DNA from: Desulfuromusa sp.
Lineage (GTDB): Bacteria; Desulfobacterota; Desulfuromonadia; Desulfuromonadales; Geopsychrobacteraceae
Assembly (NCBI GenBank): GCA_021647765.1
Contig: JAKIUD010000078.1
Coordinates: 1-13,290 of the forward strand
Length of the DNA: 13,290 bases
Direction: 5' to 3'
Below are positions 1 through 6,697 of this stretch, one piece after another. Position 1 is the stretch's first letter; every line of letters starts with the position of its first letter. A program made the position numbers and the translations under genes. The notes under the pieces were generated by a model. It was not told the DNA's origin. It did no database searches and saw nothing but the letters and a program-made list of their open reading frames with translations.

Positions 1-143
1 CCAACCTGGCAGTTCCCAAATCCCTCAAGCAACTGCCTATTTTTGCAACAACAACAGGGCTCAGCTAACCCAGAGCCATTTGCTCGACAATTTTCTTGTG
101 GGCTGTGCCACTATATGAAATATCCAGCGGTTCCTGTTCAACA
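1..143. other. Non-coding stretch at the window edge
   Basis: I see no convincing gene here. One plus-strand frame is open from the window edge to a TAA at 66-68 and could be the last 21 codons of an upstream gene, but the peptide is not recognisable. A weak GGCTC/GAGCC hairpin (58-62 with 73-77) spans that stop and has no T-run. Small open frames on both strands across 65-386 have no recognisable motif and overlap the palindrome at 219-386, so I do not call them. Confidence 0.5.
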
Positions 144-172
144 TTGACAAGTGCTTGGGATGGTTCTAATAT
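144..172 (+). promoter_or_regulatory. Sigma-70-type promoter, probably for serA
   Basis: TTGACA at 144-149 is followed by a 17-base spacer and TAATAT at 167-172. This is a perfect -35, optimal spacing and a 5/6 match to the -10. It points rightward, and transcription would begin near 178-180, giving serA a leader of about 220 nt that contains the palindrome at 219-386. The assignment to serA is inferred from orientation; no other rightward gene lies between. Confidence 0.65.
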
Positions 173-218
173 CCCAGCGTTTCGGCCAATGGACAGAGTC
201 GAAAAAATATTTGTATTG

Positions 219-386
219 CTAGCAGCCCGTCGGACTATCATGACCTGGCTGCAAATTCGTCTGTATGGCTCAGATTTCAGCTCCTTTTCGACCAATAGCT
301 ATGGCTATTACTCATCAAACGAGCCAAAATCTGATCACAAACAACCAAATTTTCGCTGCAGCCCAAATAGTCCGACAAGCTGCTAG
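219..386. repeat. 168-bp nested imperfect palindrome (MITE-like) in the serA leader
   Basis: The outer arms 219-238 and 367-386 are complementary at 18 of 20 positions, and each ends in CTAG. Inside them three further perfect pairs nest in the correct order: 247-253 with 357-363 (GGCTGCA/TGCAGCC), 270-277 with 327-334 (TCAGATTT/AAATCTGA), and 294-299 with 304-309 (AATAGC/GCTATT, TATG loop). The whole segment can fold as one long arm. Terminal inverted repeats bounded by CTAG suggest a non-autonomous mobile palindrome, with CTAG as a possible 4-bp target duplication. That origin is inference; a structured regulatory leader is the alternative. Confidence 0.7.
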
Positions 387-397
387 AGAGGTTCAGG

Positions 398-1987
398 ATG
401 AAAGTTTTGATCACCGATGAAATTGCCGAGAGTGGTTTATTACCACTCAATGAAGATCCGCGTATCCAGGTCGATAAAAAGCTGGGGCTATCCATTTCAG
501 AACTCCATAAAATTATTGGTAATTATGAGGCGATTATTACCCGGAGTGGAACTCTGATTGATAAAGCACTGCTTGATCATGCCCATAAACTGAAAATTAT
601 TGCCCGAGCCGGAGTAGGGATCGACAATGTCGATGTCAATGCCGCCAGCAGCAAAGGGATCATTGTTGTCAATGCCCCCTATGGCAACGTCAACTCGGCA
701 GCTGAACACACCATGGCGCTTGCACTTTCTCTCTGCCGGAATGTACCGATTGCCAACAGCAGTTTGAAAGGTGGTGACTGGCAACGTGCCCCCTTTACTG
801 GTCGTGAGCTGAAAGGGAAAACGGTTGGAATTATCGGTTTAGGTAAAGTTGGTGGTCGGGTCGCGCGGCGTTGTCGGGCATTTGAAGCAGACGTGATTAC
901 CTATGATCCCTATATTTCTGAAAAACGGGCTGACGATTTTGGCGTCAAATTGGTGTCGTTGGAAGATATTATCCGTTTTTCAGACATTATTACTGTTCAC
1001 ACTCCACTTAATCATGAAACCCGTGGTCTGATTTCCGCTGAGCATTTTAAGGGAATGCAGGATGGGGTGATCATCATCAATTGTGCTCGTGGTGGCATTA
1101 TTGACGAAGCCGCAATGCTTGAAGCTCTTGAAAGCGGAAAAAGTTCTGGTGCCGCATTTGATGTCTGGAGTCAGGAACCACCGACAACTGAGGTACTGAA
1201 AAAATTGATTGCTCAACCAAATATGTTGGTTACCCCGCACTTGGGTGCCAATACCTTTGAGGCACAGAAAAATGTAGCCGTTGATGTGAGCAAGGAAATT
1301 GTTAACTATATTGATGGTCGTCCTCTGAGCAATGCGGTCAATATCCCCCGTTTTGATCCTGATCAGATGGAACACATGAAGCCGTTTATGGCGTTGGTTT
1401 CTATTCTTGGTAATTTTATCTCACAGTTAGCACCACCGAACCCGAACAAGATTACCTTTACTTATAACGGTAAGTTGGCACGTTTTGACTGTGCTCCCTT
1501 GAGTGTCTGTGGTTTGGCGGCATTGCTTAATCATTGCACAGACCAGGAGGTCAATATGGTTAACGCCAGCCTGATCGCCAGAGACATGGGGATTGAAGTT
1601 GAATCGATTCGTTCAACTGAAACTAACTCTTTTTCCAGCCTGATCTCCTTAACTCTCGAAAGTTCTGAAGGCAGTCGGACAATTGCTGGAACCTTGTTTG
1701 AGGGGACGCCAAAAATTGTCAAAATGCGTAATTTCGGCATCGATTTTTGTCCAGAAGATCATATGCTGGTGATAAATTATCAGGATCGTCCGGGGTTGAT
1801 CGGTAAGATCGGGACAATTCTAGGTGAGGCCAATGTGAATATCGGGAATATGAGCCTGGGGCGGCAGGAAAAAGCTGGTGAGGCGATGGTGGTCTTTTCG
1901 GTTGATTCACCCGTTGATGAAGAAGCTTTGCAGAAAATCAGCGATGCGGTGAATGCCAAATTTATCAAGGTGGTTCATATTGGTTAG
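398..1987 (+). CDS. serA: D-3-phosphoglycerate dehydrogenase (long form, ACT domain)
   Basis: This enzyme oxidises 3-phosphoglycerate to 3-phosphohydroxypyruvate with NAD+, the first committed step of L-serine synthesis in the cytosol. The 529-residue length matches the long SerA class. The N-terminal substrate-binding part is split around a Rossmann domain with GLGKVG at 147-152 and an NAD-ribose-binding Asp at about 170. The catalytic triad is visible as Arg231 (NCARGG), Glu260 (SQEPP) and His281 (TPHLGA). An ASB-type intervening domain spans about 315-450. A C-terminal ACT domain from about 455 to 529 (starts HMLVINYQDRPGLIG) is the site where serine commonly acts as feedback inhibitor in this family. 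The ATG follows a GAGAGG ribosome binding site at 385-390, which begins inside the last bases of the upstream palindrome. The gene is complete with no anomaly. Its 3' end faces a convergent operon across a hairpin. Confidence 0.96.
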   Translation: MKVLITDEIAESGLLPLNEDPRIQVDKKLGLSISELHKIIGNYEAIITRSGTLIDKALLDHAHKLKIIARAGVGIDNVDVNAASSKGIIVVNAPYGNVNSAAEHTMALALSLCRNVPIANSSLKGGDWQRAPFTGRELKGKTVGIIGLGKVGGRVARRCRAFEADVITYDPYISEKRADDFGVKLVSLEDIIRFSDIITVHTPLNHETRGLISAEHFKGMQDGVIIINCARGGIIDEAAMLEALESGKSSGAAFDVWSQEPPTTEVLKKLIAQPNMLVTPHLGANTFEAQKNVAVDVSKEIVNYIDGRPLSNAVNIPRFDPDQMEHMKPFMALVSILGNFISQLAPPNPNKITFTYNGKLARFDCAPLSVCGLAALLNHCTDQEVNMVNASLIARDMGIEVESIRSTETNSFSSLISLTLESSEGSRTIAGTLFEGTPKIVKMRNFGIDFCPEDHMLVINYQDRPGLIGKIGTILGEANVNIGNMSLGRQEKAGEAMVVFSVDSPVDEEALQKISDAVNAKFIKVVHIG

Positions 1988-2018
1988 GAGTGAGGAGAGA
2001 AACCTTTAGAACCAAATG

Positions 2019-2121
2019 AGCCACCAAGGCACGGAGACACCAAGAAAAGCAAAAGTCTTTCATAAGGGTTCAAAACCAAAAAAAAGATTTTGACTGTGTT
2101 TTTCTTGGTGTCTTGGTGGCT
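2019..2121. repeat. Long imperfect hairpin between convergent serA and mqnD
   Basis: AGCCACCAAG (2019-2028) pairs with 2112-2121, and ACACCAAGAAAA (2037-2048) pairs with 2100-2111. The left arm carries an extra 8-base bulge (2029-2036). Pairing continues inward: CAAAAGTCTTT (2050-2060) against AAAGATTTTG (2083-2092, one bulge), then GGTT/AACC near the tip. Weaker similarity between the flanks continues out to about 1990 and 2158. The wording (ccaccaaggcacggagacacc) resembles a class of intergenic palindromes dispersed in environmental bacterial genomes; that likeness is from memory. Lying between two convergent gene ends, it could act as a bidirectional transcription barrier. Confidence 0.7.
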
Positions 2122-2167
2122 ATGTTTGTGGTTTTGATTTCCTTGCTGTCTCTCCGTTAGATCTTGT

Positions 2168-3001
2168 TCATTCCGTAAAAAGCGGCAACTCACATTTGGG
2201 GATAATTCCCCGCTCTTCGGCACGCTTCAACAAGCAATTTACCGCCTGTATTCCTTCCTCACCCAGATCGACAGAAAAATTATTGACGTACAATTCGATA
2301 TGGCTACGGACAACCTCATCTTCCAGTTCCTGAGAATGTTGTTTAATGTAGTTTTGCGGCTCACCGGGATGTGCATAGGCATATTCAATGCTCTGGCGCA
2401 ACGCCCGATTAATTTGGCTGATGAGCGCTGTCCCCAGTGATCTCTTCGCTAAAATCCCGCCCAGTGGAATCGGGTAGCTGGTCTCTGTTTCCCACCACTG
2501 GCCTAAATCGAGAATTTGTTGCAAACCATGTTGCTGATAGGTGAAACGGGATTCGTGGATAATCACCCCGGCATCGGCAGCGCCGTGCTTAACCGCTGAC
2601 ATGATTTGATCGAAGGGGAGAATCAGCACATCTTCATAGCCATCAGAGTAGAGTTGCAATAGTAGATTGGCTGTGGTGAGTTGCCCGGGGATGGCAATTT
2701 TTTTGCCGCATAACTGTGTCATTGAGGTTTCTTGCGCGGCAATAACCAGAGGGCCACAACCTCTTCCAAGGGCTCCGCCGCTGCGCAACAATACATAGTT
2801 TTCGCGCAGATAACCGAAGGCATGATAGGATATTTTGGTCAGGTCAAGTTGCCCTTTCAGCGCCAGTTGATTGAGGGTTTCTACGTCTTCAAGCTGTTCG
2901 ATAAACTGTACTCCCGGACAGGGAATTTTCCCGTGAATCAGCCCATAAAAAATAAATGTATCGTTGGGGCAGGGTGAAAAGCCCAGACTTAGTTGTCGCA
3001 T
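2168..3001 (-). CDS. mqnD: 1,4-dihydroxy-6-naphthoate synthase (menaquinone, futalosine route)
   Basis: MqnD converts cyclic de-hypoxanthinyl futalosine into 1,4-dihydroxy-6-naphthoate in the futalosine pathway to menaquinone, the respiratory quinone of many anaerobic Desulfobacterota. The 277-residue protein has the family signature SPCPNDTF at residues 9-16 near the N-terminus and HESRFTY at 149-155, whose His matches the catalytic histidine position of the family. It also has a PIPLGGI stretch at about 177-183. The fold is a two-lobed periplasmic-binding-protein type without a signal peptide, as expected for a cytosolic enzyme. The ATG at 3001 lies 15 bases beyond the mqnB stop and is preceded by a GAGAGA ribosome binding site. 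It is the last gene of a leftward operon. mqnA, mqnC and the later mqn genes are not in the window. Confidence 0.93.
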   Translation of the reverse strand: MRQLSLGFSPCPNDTFIFYGLIHGKIPCPGVQFIEQLEDVETLNQLALKGQLDLTKISYHAFGYLRENYVLLRSGGALGRGCGPLVIAAQETSMTQLCGKKIAIPGQLTTANLLLQLYSDGYEDVLILPFDQIMSAVKHGAADAGVIIHESRFTYQQHGLQQILDLGQWWETETSYPIPLGGILAKRSLGTALISQINRALRQSIEYAYAHPGEPQNYIKQHSQELEDEVVRSHIELYVNNFSVDLGEEGIQAVNCLLKRAEERGIIPKCELPLFTE

Positions 3002-3016
3002 TGTTCTCTCATCATT

Positions 3017-3748
3017 TTATTCAACTGGCCAGTTCTCCAATAGTTCCAATATTCCCCATTGAGCTGCTTCTGCACCACGATGAATATCCCACTGCTGTGG
3101 ATCACGGGTTCCGGTTGGGTTGGAAATACCGCGCAGCTCCAATAGTGGGATTTTGAATTCAGCACAGACTTGTGCTGCTGCTGCCCCTTCCATATTTTCA
3201 CAAATGCCACCAGTGCGTTGTTGCAACTCCAGACTCAAATCGGTGTTGCCACTGCAGAGATTAACCGTTACAAATGTTCCATGGGTCGCATTTGGAAGGA
3301 TCTCCTGTGCCCACTTGAGTAGATCTGGATTGAGAGAAATTGATTGTTGAATGATAGGAGCAAGCTGAGGGTTTTGTGGCAGGTTGAGTTGATCCAATGG
3401 AATGAATTTATCCACCGTAGCGACACCCAGATCGCCGTAAATTTCTGTCTCAGCCAAGGCTAAATCTCCTACTTGAAGACCACTGTCTGGGTAGCTACCA
3501 CCACAACCACAGAGCAACATCGCTTCTGATGAGTATTCACTCAACAGGCGGGTGAGTTGTGCCGCCATGTTGACCTGACCAACTCCTCCGTGACTCAGAA
3601 GTATATTTCGTCCCTGGAGTGTTCCAGAGAAAACCTGAACTGATCCACAGTGGAGGATTTGCATGTTGCGGATATTCTTACGCAGAAGATTTGTTTCCAA
3701 TGGGGACGCGGCGAAAATTATTAACATATCAGCGCTTGAACCAGCCAT
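3017..3748 (-). CDS. mqnB: Futalosine hydrolase
   Basis: MqnB removes hypoxanthine from futalosine to give de-hypoxanthinyl futalosine, the step before MqnC and MqnD. It belongs to the nucleoside phosphorylase / MTA-SAH nucleosidase superfamily. Visible family features are the glycine-rich LCGCGGSYPDSGLQVGDLALA segment (about 79-99), CENMEGAA at 183-190 (Met and Glu of the ribose/base site) and RGISNPTGTRD at 206-216, where an Asp acts in base protonation in related enzymes. The longest frame starts at 3748 and overlaps the upstream gene by 20 bases. An in-frame ATG at 3727, one base after the upstream stop (TGATATG), gives an N-terminus MLIIFAASPLE that fits the family better and suggests translational coupling; I regard 3727 as the likelier start. 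It is co-operonic with mqnD. Confidence 0.9.
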   Translation of the reverse strand: MAGSSADMLIIFAASPLETNLLRKNIRNMQILHCGSVQVFSGTLQGRNILLSHGGVGQVNMAAQLTRLLSEYSSEAMLLCGCGGSYPDSGLQVGDLALAETEIYGDLGVATVDKFIPLDQLNLPQNPQLAPIIQQSISLNPDLLKWAQEILPNATHGTFVTVNLCSGNTDLSLELQQRTGGICENMEGAAAAQVCAEFKIPLLELRGISNPTGTRDPQQWDIHRGAEAAQWGILELLENWPVE

Positions 3749-5009
3749 GACGAATCAAATCCCGACGTAAGTCACTCCCTTGATTTCGCACCATCCCATG
3801 ATACCAGAATTGTTTTTGACTTAACTTCGTCTCAGTTGGTGGATCGAGTCGTTTACGCCGATCAATAAGAATTTTTTTAAATATGTCGTCTGGTTCAGAA
3901 ACAATCGAAATAATTTTATCTGCCAGTTGTTGTGGTGCCATTTCTATCACCAGTTGAATCGTGTCACGGATGATCAGTCCCTGTTTGTACTCCCAGAGGT
4001 CGCCAGCAAAAGTATCTTCACATTCGCTGACAAAGTCACTCCAATCGAGCAGGAGCCCGCCAAATTCAACTTCAGATAGCTCATGATTTGGAAACTTCGA
4101 TTTGAACAATTTTTCAATCTGTTCCTGTTCTTTTCGGGTCAGGAAAAAAGAGAGTCCTTCTTCAACCTGGTACATGTCCAACTGTTCAATGATTTCATTG
4201 CAAAAGATAGTTGCATCAAGTTCGTTGTTAGTAAAAGAGCGCAGCGGTGCAGGGAGTGCATTTGCTGTGAGCCCAAGTAGAGATAGATGGTCGTGTCCAA
4301 AATCTGCAGGGAGGACTAACTGCTCATTGTAAGTAATTTGATGCTGATGGAGAAAGTTACTTAAGCGGAGATGGTTATCGGTAAAGAAGGTCAGCACTTT
4401 TTCCTCAGAAAAGAAAAATTCCAATCCCATGCGGTTATTTGCTATGCCGAATCCGACAAAACCATCGTGGATCATTCGGCTGATATAAGGGGCAATATTT
4501 CTCAGAATATAATTGGTCGGGAGGTAAGGAGAATAAAAGACCAAAGGGATGAGCCGCTTATTCTCTCCACTTGGTCGTGAAATCAGGGATTCTTCTGGAT
4601 AGTATTCAAGGATAAAAAATGCTTCATTAGTTAAAAAACGGGCGAAATTGTCAAAAAGTAATTCTATTTTACTGACATTCGCTATAGCAGTGAAACGGTA
4701 GGCATTGGCGCAATCCTCCAATAATGAATATTCAAAGCCTTCAAGCTGGGGAGTGGTCTTATTGCCGTTCTGCCAGCGACGGATCCCCGCAGGTAGTTCA
4801 AGCCAATCTGTCAAGTGAGATCCTTTCCTCATGAATAATGGCGTCGCAAAAAGTCCGCCCTCTAGCGTTGCAGTGCTTTTCAAGACCTCGACATACCCTG
4901 TATGCCTTCGCCCTCGAAAAACCACTACGTCTTGTAGGACGAAATTTTTGCTTAGCCATCCAATGACTTTTGCGAAACCATCATGAATGGTTATGTGCTC
5001 ATCGATCAT
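3729..5009 (-). CDS. Unrecognised 426-aa protein, first gene of the mqnB-mqnD operon
   Basis: I do not recognise this protein. It encodes 426 residues with no signal peptide, no evident membrane segment and no obvious nucleotide-binding or catalytic motif. The composition is that of a soluble globular protein, rich in aromatic residues and Leu. Conspicuous segments are DVVVFRGRRHTGYVEVL near residues 27-43, a Phe-rich stretch around 116-136, and a basic C-terminus with several Arg and Trp-His pairs (last 20 residues). It starts at an ATG at 5009 without a strong ribosome binding site, and its TGA touches or overlaps the start of mqnB. Co-transcription with mqnB and mqnD is therefore very likely. 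It is divergent from mglBA across a region with two inverted repeats. The context could mean a role linked to quinone metabolism or to the Mgl module, but neither is shown. Confidence 0.8.
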   Translation of the reverse strand: MIDEHITIHDGFAKVIGWLSKNFVLQDVVVFRGRRHTGYVEVLKSTATLEGGLFATPLFMRKGSHLTDWLELPAGIRRWQNGNKTTPQLEGFEYSLLEDCANAYRFTAIANVSKIELLFDNFARFLTNEAFFILEYYPEESLISRPSGENKRLIPLVFYSPYLPTNYILRNIAPYISRMIHDGFVGFGIANNRMGLEFFFSEEKVLTFFTDNHLRLSNFLHQHQITYNEQLVLPADFGHDHLSLLGLTANALPAPLRSFTNNELDATIFCNEIIEQLDMYQVEEGLSFFLTRKEQEQIEKLFKSKFPNHELSEVEFGGLLLDWSDFVSECEDTFAGDLWEYKQGLIIRDTIQLVIEMAPQQLADKIISIVSEPDDIFKKILIDRRKRLDPPTETKLSQKQFWYHGMVRNQGSDLRRDLIRHGWFKR

Positions 5010-5049
5010 TTGCTGAACGGTGTGAACATTGATGAAACAAGTAGTGTAT

Positions 5050-5095
5050 TTTTAAGGAGAAGTCAACTAAAGGGTCGGTTTACTTCTCCTTAAAA
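5050..5095. repeat. Perfect 14-bp inverted repeat in the divergent promoter region
   Basis: TTTTAAGGAGAAGT (5050-5063) is the exact reverse complement of 5082-5095, with an 18-base loop. There is no T-run after either arm, so it is not a standard intrinsic terminator. It lies 41-86 bases upstream of the minus-strand start at 5009, where it could be an operator or a leader hairpin for that operon. The AAGGAG inside the left arm resembles a Shine-Dalgarno sequence, but no start codon follows it. Confidence 0.8.
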
Positions 5096-5145
5096 CATAT
5101 CAAGATGAGATTTTTTTAAAAATATATGATTAACTTCTTGATATG
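5096..5145. repeat. Perfect 10-bp inverted repeat overlapping the mglB -35 element
   Basis: CATATCAAGA (5096-5105) is the exact reverse complement of TCTTGATATG (5136-5145), with half-site centres 40 bases apart, roughly four helical turns. The right half covers the -35 (5138-5143) of the mglB promoter, as a repressor site would. It starts directly after the 14-bp inverted repeat ends. A looser direct repeat, ATGAGA followed by a T-run and AAA, occurs at 5105 and 5142. The operator role is inferred from position. Confidence 0.6.
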
Positions 5146-5166
5146 AGACTTTTTAAATGATATACA
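5138..5166 (+). promoter_or_regulatory. Sigma-70-type promoter for mglB-mglA
   Basis: TTGATA at 5138-5143, a 17-base spacer and TATACA at 5161-5166 make a good promoter pointing at mglB. Predicted initiation near 5173 leaves a leader of about 30 nt with an AAAGGAG ribosome binding site six bases before the ATG at 5202. Confidence 0.65.
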
Positions 5167-5201
5167 GAAGCGTTGATTTTATCTTTTAAAAGGAGCTTTA
5201 C

Positions 5202-5699
5202 ATGCTTGGTCCTCAGTCCTCTCTGGTCATGTACGATGAAGAGTACCAGCGGATTCTTTTGTTGCTGGAAAGATTGCTGCGTGAATCAAATTCAAAGGTT
5301 ATTTTTCTGGTAGACAAAAATGGCCAGTTGATTGCAGCAACGGGAGAGACTGCAAATCTTGATACGACCAGCCTTGCATCACTAACTGCTGGCAATATTG
5401 CGGCAACGGGTGGTTTGGCTAAGTTGATTGGGGAAAAAGAATTTTCAATTCTATTTCACGAGGGCGAAAAGGATAATATCCATATTTCCATTATTGGTGG
5501 ACGGGTGATTCTTGTGGTAATTTTTGATCATCGCAGCTCCCTTGGCTTAGTGCGTTTGCGGGTGAAAAAAGCCAGCAATGAACTTGCCATTGTCTTTGAA
5601 GACCTGGTGAACAGAACAGAGCAGGAATCTATCTCAAGTAGCGCTCCTAGCCCATTCGCCGAGATTACAGACGACGATATTGACAATCTTTTCAACTGA
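5202..5699 (+). CDS. mglB: MglB, Roadblock/LC7 GTPase-activating partner of MglA
   Basis: This 165-residue protein is a Roadblock/LC7 family member closely resembling Myxococcus MglB. That dimeric protein activates GTP hydrolysis by MglA and marks the lagging pole in motile cells. Diagnostic shared segments are KVIFLVDKNGQLIAATG (about 33-49), DTTSLASLTAGNIAATGG (about 54-71), LVVIFDHRSSLGLVRLRVKKAS (about 106-127) and the acidic tail FAEITDDDIDNLF at the very end. The strong AAAGGAG ribosome binding site fixes the start. The next gene, mglA, begins 14 bases after the stop, so the two are surely co-transcribed. It acts in the cytoplasm at the pole. In this lineage its output is less well known than in Myxococcus; polarity or type IV pilus positioning is plausible. 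Confidence 0.93.
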   Translation: MLGPQSSLVMYDEEYQRILLLLERLLRESNSKVIFLVDKNGQLIAATGETANLDTTSLASLTAGNIAATGGLAKLIGEKEFSILFHEGEKDNIHISIIGGRVILVVIFDHRSSLGLVRLRVKKASNELAIVFEDLVNRTEQESISSSAPSPFAEITDDDIDNLFN

Positions 5700-5713
5700 T
5701 CGAGGTTTATCAG

Positions 5714-6304
5714 ATGTCTTTTATAAATTACGCTTCACGAGAGATTAATTGTAAGATTGTTTACTATGGACCGGGGCTCTGTGGGAAAACCACCAATCTG
5801 CAATTTATCTATAATAAGACCGCAGAAGAATCAAAAGGGAAAATGATTTCCCTGGCTACCGAGACCGAACGAACCCTCTTTTTCGATTTCTTGCCCTTGG
5901 CACTGGGGGAAATTCGCGGTTTTAAAACCCGCTTTCATCTTTATACTGTTCCTGGTCAGGTTTTTTACGATGCTTCCCGGAAATTAATTCTTAAGGGAGT
6001 TGATGGGGTTGTTTTTGTTGCCGATTCACAAGTGGAACGCTTTGATGCCAATATTGAAAGTTTGGAAAACCTCAAGGATAACCTGGAAGAGCAGGGTTTC
6101 GACCTGGAAAAGATCCCTTTTGTCATTCAATACAATAAGCGGGATCTCCCTAATGTCAGCTCAGTAGAAGAATTGAGCAATCTCCTGAACCCACGTAAGG
6201 TTCCAGAACTTGAAGGTTGTGCCACAACAGGCGAAGGTGTTTTTGAAACCCTTAAGTCTGTTGCTAAGCTGGTACTCAATGATTTGAAAAAAGGTGGCAC
6301 ATAG
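5714..6304 (+). CDS. mglA: MglA, Ras-like polarity GTPase
   Basis: MglA is a small Ras-superfamily GTPase that sets cell polarity and, in Myxococcus, drives gliding and type IV pilus motility from the leading pole. The 196-residue protein has the P-loop GPGLCGKTT at 19-27 and Arg53, the intrinsic arginine finger position known in MglA. VPGQ at 79-82 (in place of the DTAG-type G3 box of Ras) places Gln82 for catalysis, and the G4 box NKRD is at 141-144. Sequence is near-identical to Myxococcus MglA over long stretches such as TRFHLYTVPGQVFYDASRKL (72-91). A GAGG ribosome binding site precedes the ATG. MglB, encoded just upstream, is its activating partner. The gene ends only 17 bases before the tRNA promoter, with no evident terminator between, so read-through into the tRNA is possible. 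Confidence 0.95.
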   Translation: MSFINYASREINCKIVYYGPGLCGKTTNLQFIYNKTAEESKGKMISLATETERTLFFDFLPLALGEIRGFKTRFHLYTVPGQVFYDASRKLILKGVDGVVFVADSQVERFDANIESLENLKDNLEEQGFDLEKIPFVIQYNKRDLPNVSSVEELSNLLNPRKVPELEGCATTGEGVFETLKSVAKLVLNDLKKGGT

Positions 6305-6321
6305 AATTACCCAGAAAAGGC

Positions 6322-6350
6322 TTGACAGCTGAGGGGCAATTTCCTATATT
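6322..6350 (+). promoter_or_regulatory. Consensus promoter for tRNA-Asn
   Basis: TTGACA (6322-6327), a 17-base spacer and TATATT (6345-6350) lie 20 bases before the mature tRNA 5' end. This close spacing is typical of stable-RNA promoters. Initiation is expected near 6357. Confidence 0.8.
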
Positions 6351-6370
6351 TCCTCTCCGCAACACCCTAT

Positions 6371-6446
6371 TCCCTTTTAGCTCAGTTGGTAGAGCATCTG
6401 ACTGTTAATCAGATTGTCGCTGGTTCGAGCCCAGCAAAGGGAGCCA
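6371..6446 (+). tRNA. tRNA-Asn (anticodon GTT)
   Basis: The 76-base gene folds as a complete cloverleaf. The acceptor stem is TCCCTTT/AAAGGGA, the D stem GCTC/GAGC with AGTTGGTA loop, and the anticodon stem TCTGA/TCAGA around CTGTTAA, giving anticodon GTT for Asn. The variable loop has five bases, the T stem is GCTGG/CCAGC with TTCGAGC, the discriminator is G, and CCA is encoded in the DNA. It has its own promoter and terminator, so it is a single-gene unit. I found no copy of its 3' end elsewhere in the window, so there is no sign that it serves as an integration site here. Confidence 0.97.
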
Positions 6447-6454
6447 TGAATTAC

Positions 6455-6496
6455 CAAAGGTGGACACTCGTAAAGAGTTGTCCACCTTTGTTTTTT
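6455..6496 (+). terminator. Intrinsic terminator of tRNA-Asn
   Basis: A perfect 12-bp stem CAAAGGTGGACA (6455-6466) / TGTCCACCTTTG (6479-6490), whose loop itself pairs as CTC/GAG, is followed by TTTTTT (6491-6496). It begins eight bases after the tRNA CCA. Confidence 0.92.
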
Positions 6497-6697
6497 CTAG
6501 AACCCCCGCCAAGGCAGCATAACTTCCCCTTGATACGGATATCTCTTCATTTTATCTACCAGAAATTTCAGGTACTTTTTGCTTTGGTTGATATGGGAGA
6601 GTTTTTTGGGAGGGTGCATCAAGAAAATGATTGACGGGAAGGGTTGATTAGAGTTGTTAATAGAAATTAAGAATCACTATCTTTTGGAGGGGGAAAG

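Noticed and set aside
65..386. Short reading frames on both strands before serA (76 and 96 aa)
   Set aside because: They cross the promoter and the palindrome, have no recognisable domain, and lack a convincing ribosome binding site.
980..1375. 131-aa minus-strand frame inside serA
   Set aside because: It is antisense to an unmistakable serA coding region, with no motif of its own.
6371..6446. tRNA-Asn as an integration site for the accessory region
   Set aside because: The tRNA is intact, but I found no duplicate of its 3' end downstream to 11300 and no integrase gene.
6386..6634. 82-aa plus-strand reading frame starting inside the tRNA
   Set aside because: It runs through tRNA-Asn and its terminator; the peptide start is the usual translation of a tRNA T-arm and not a protein.
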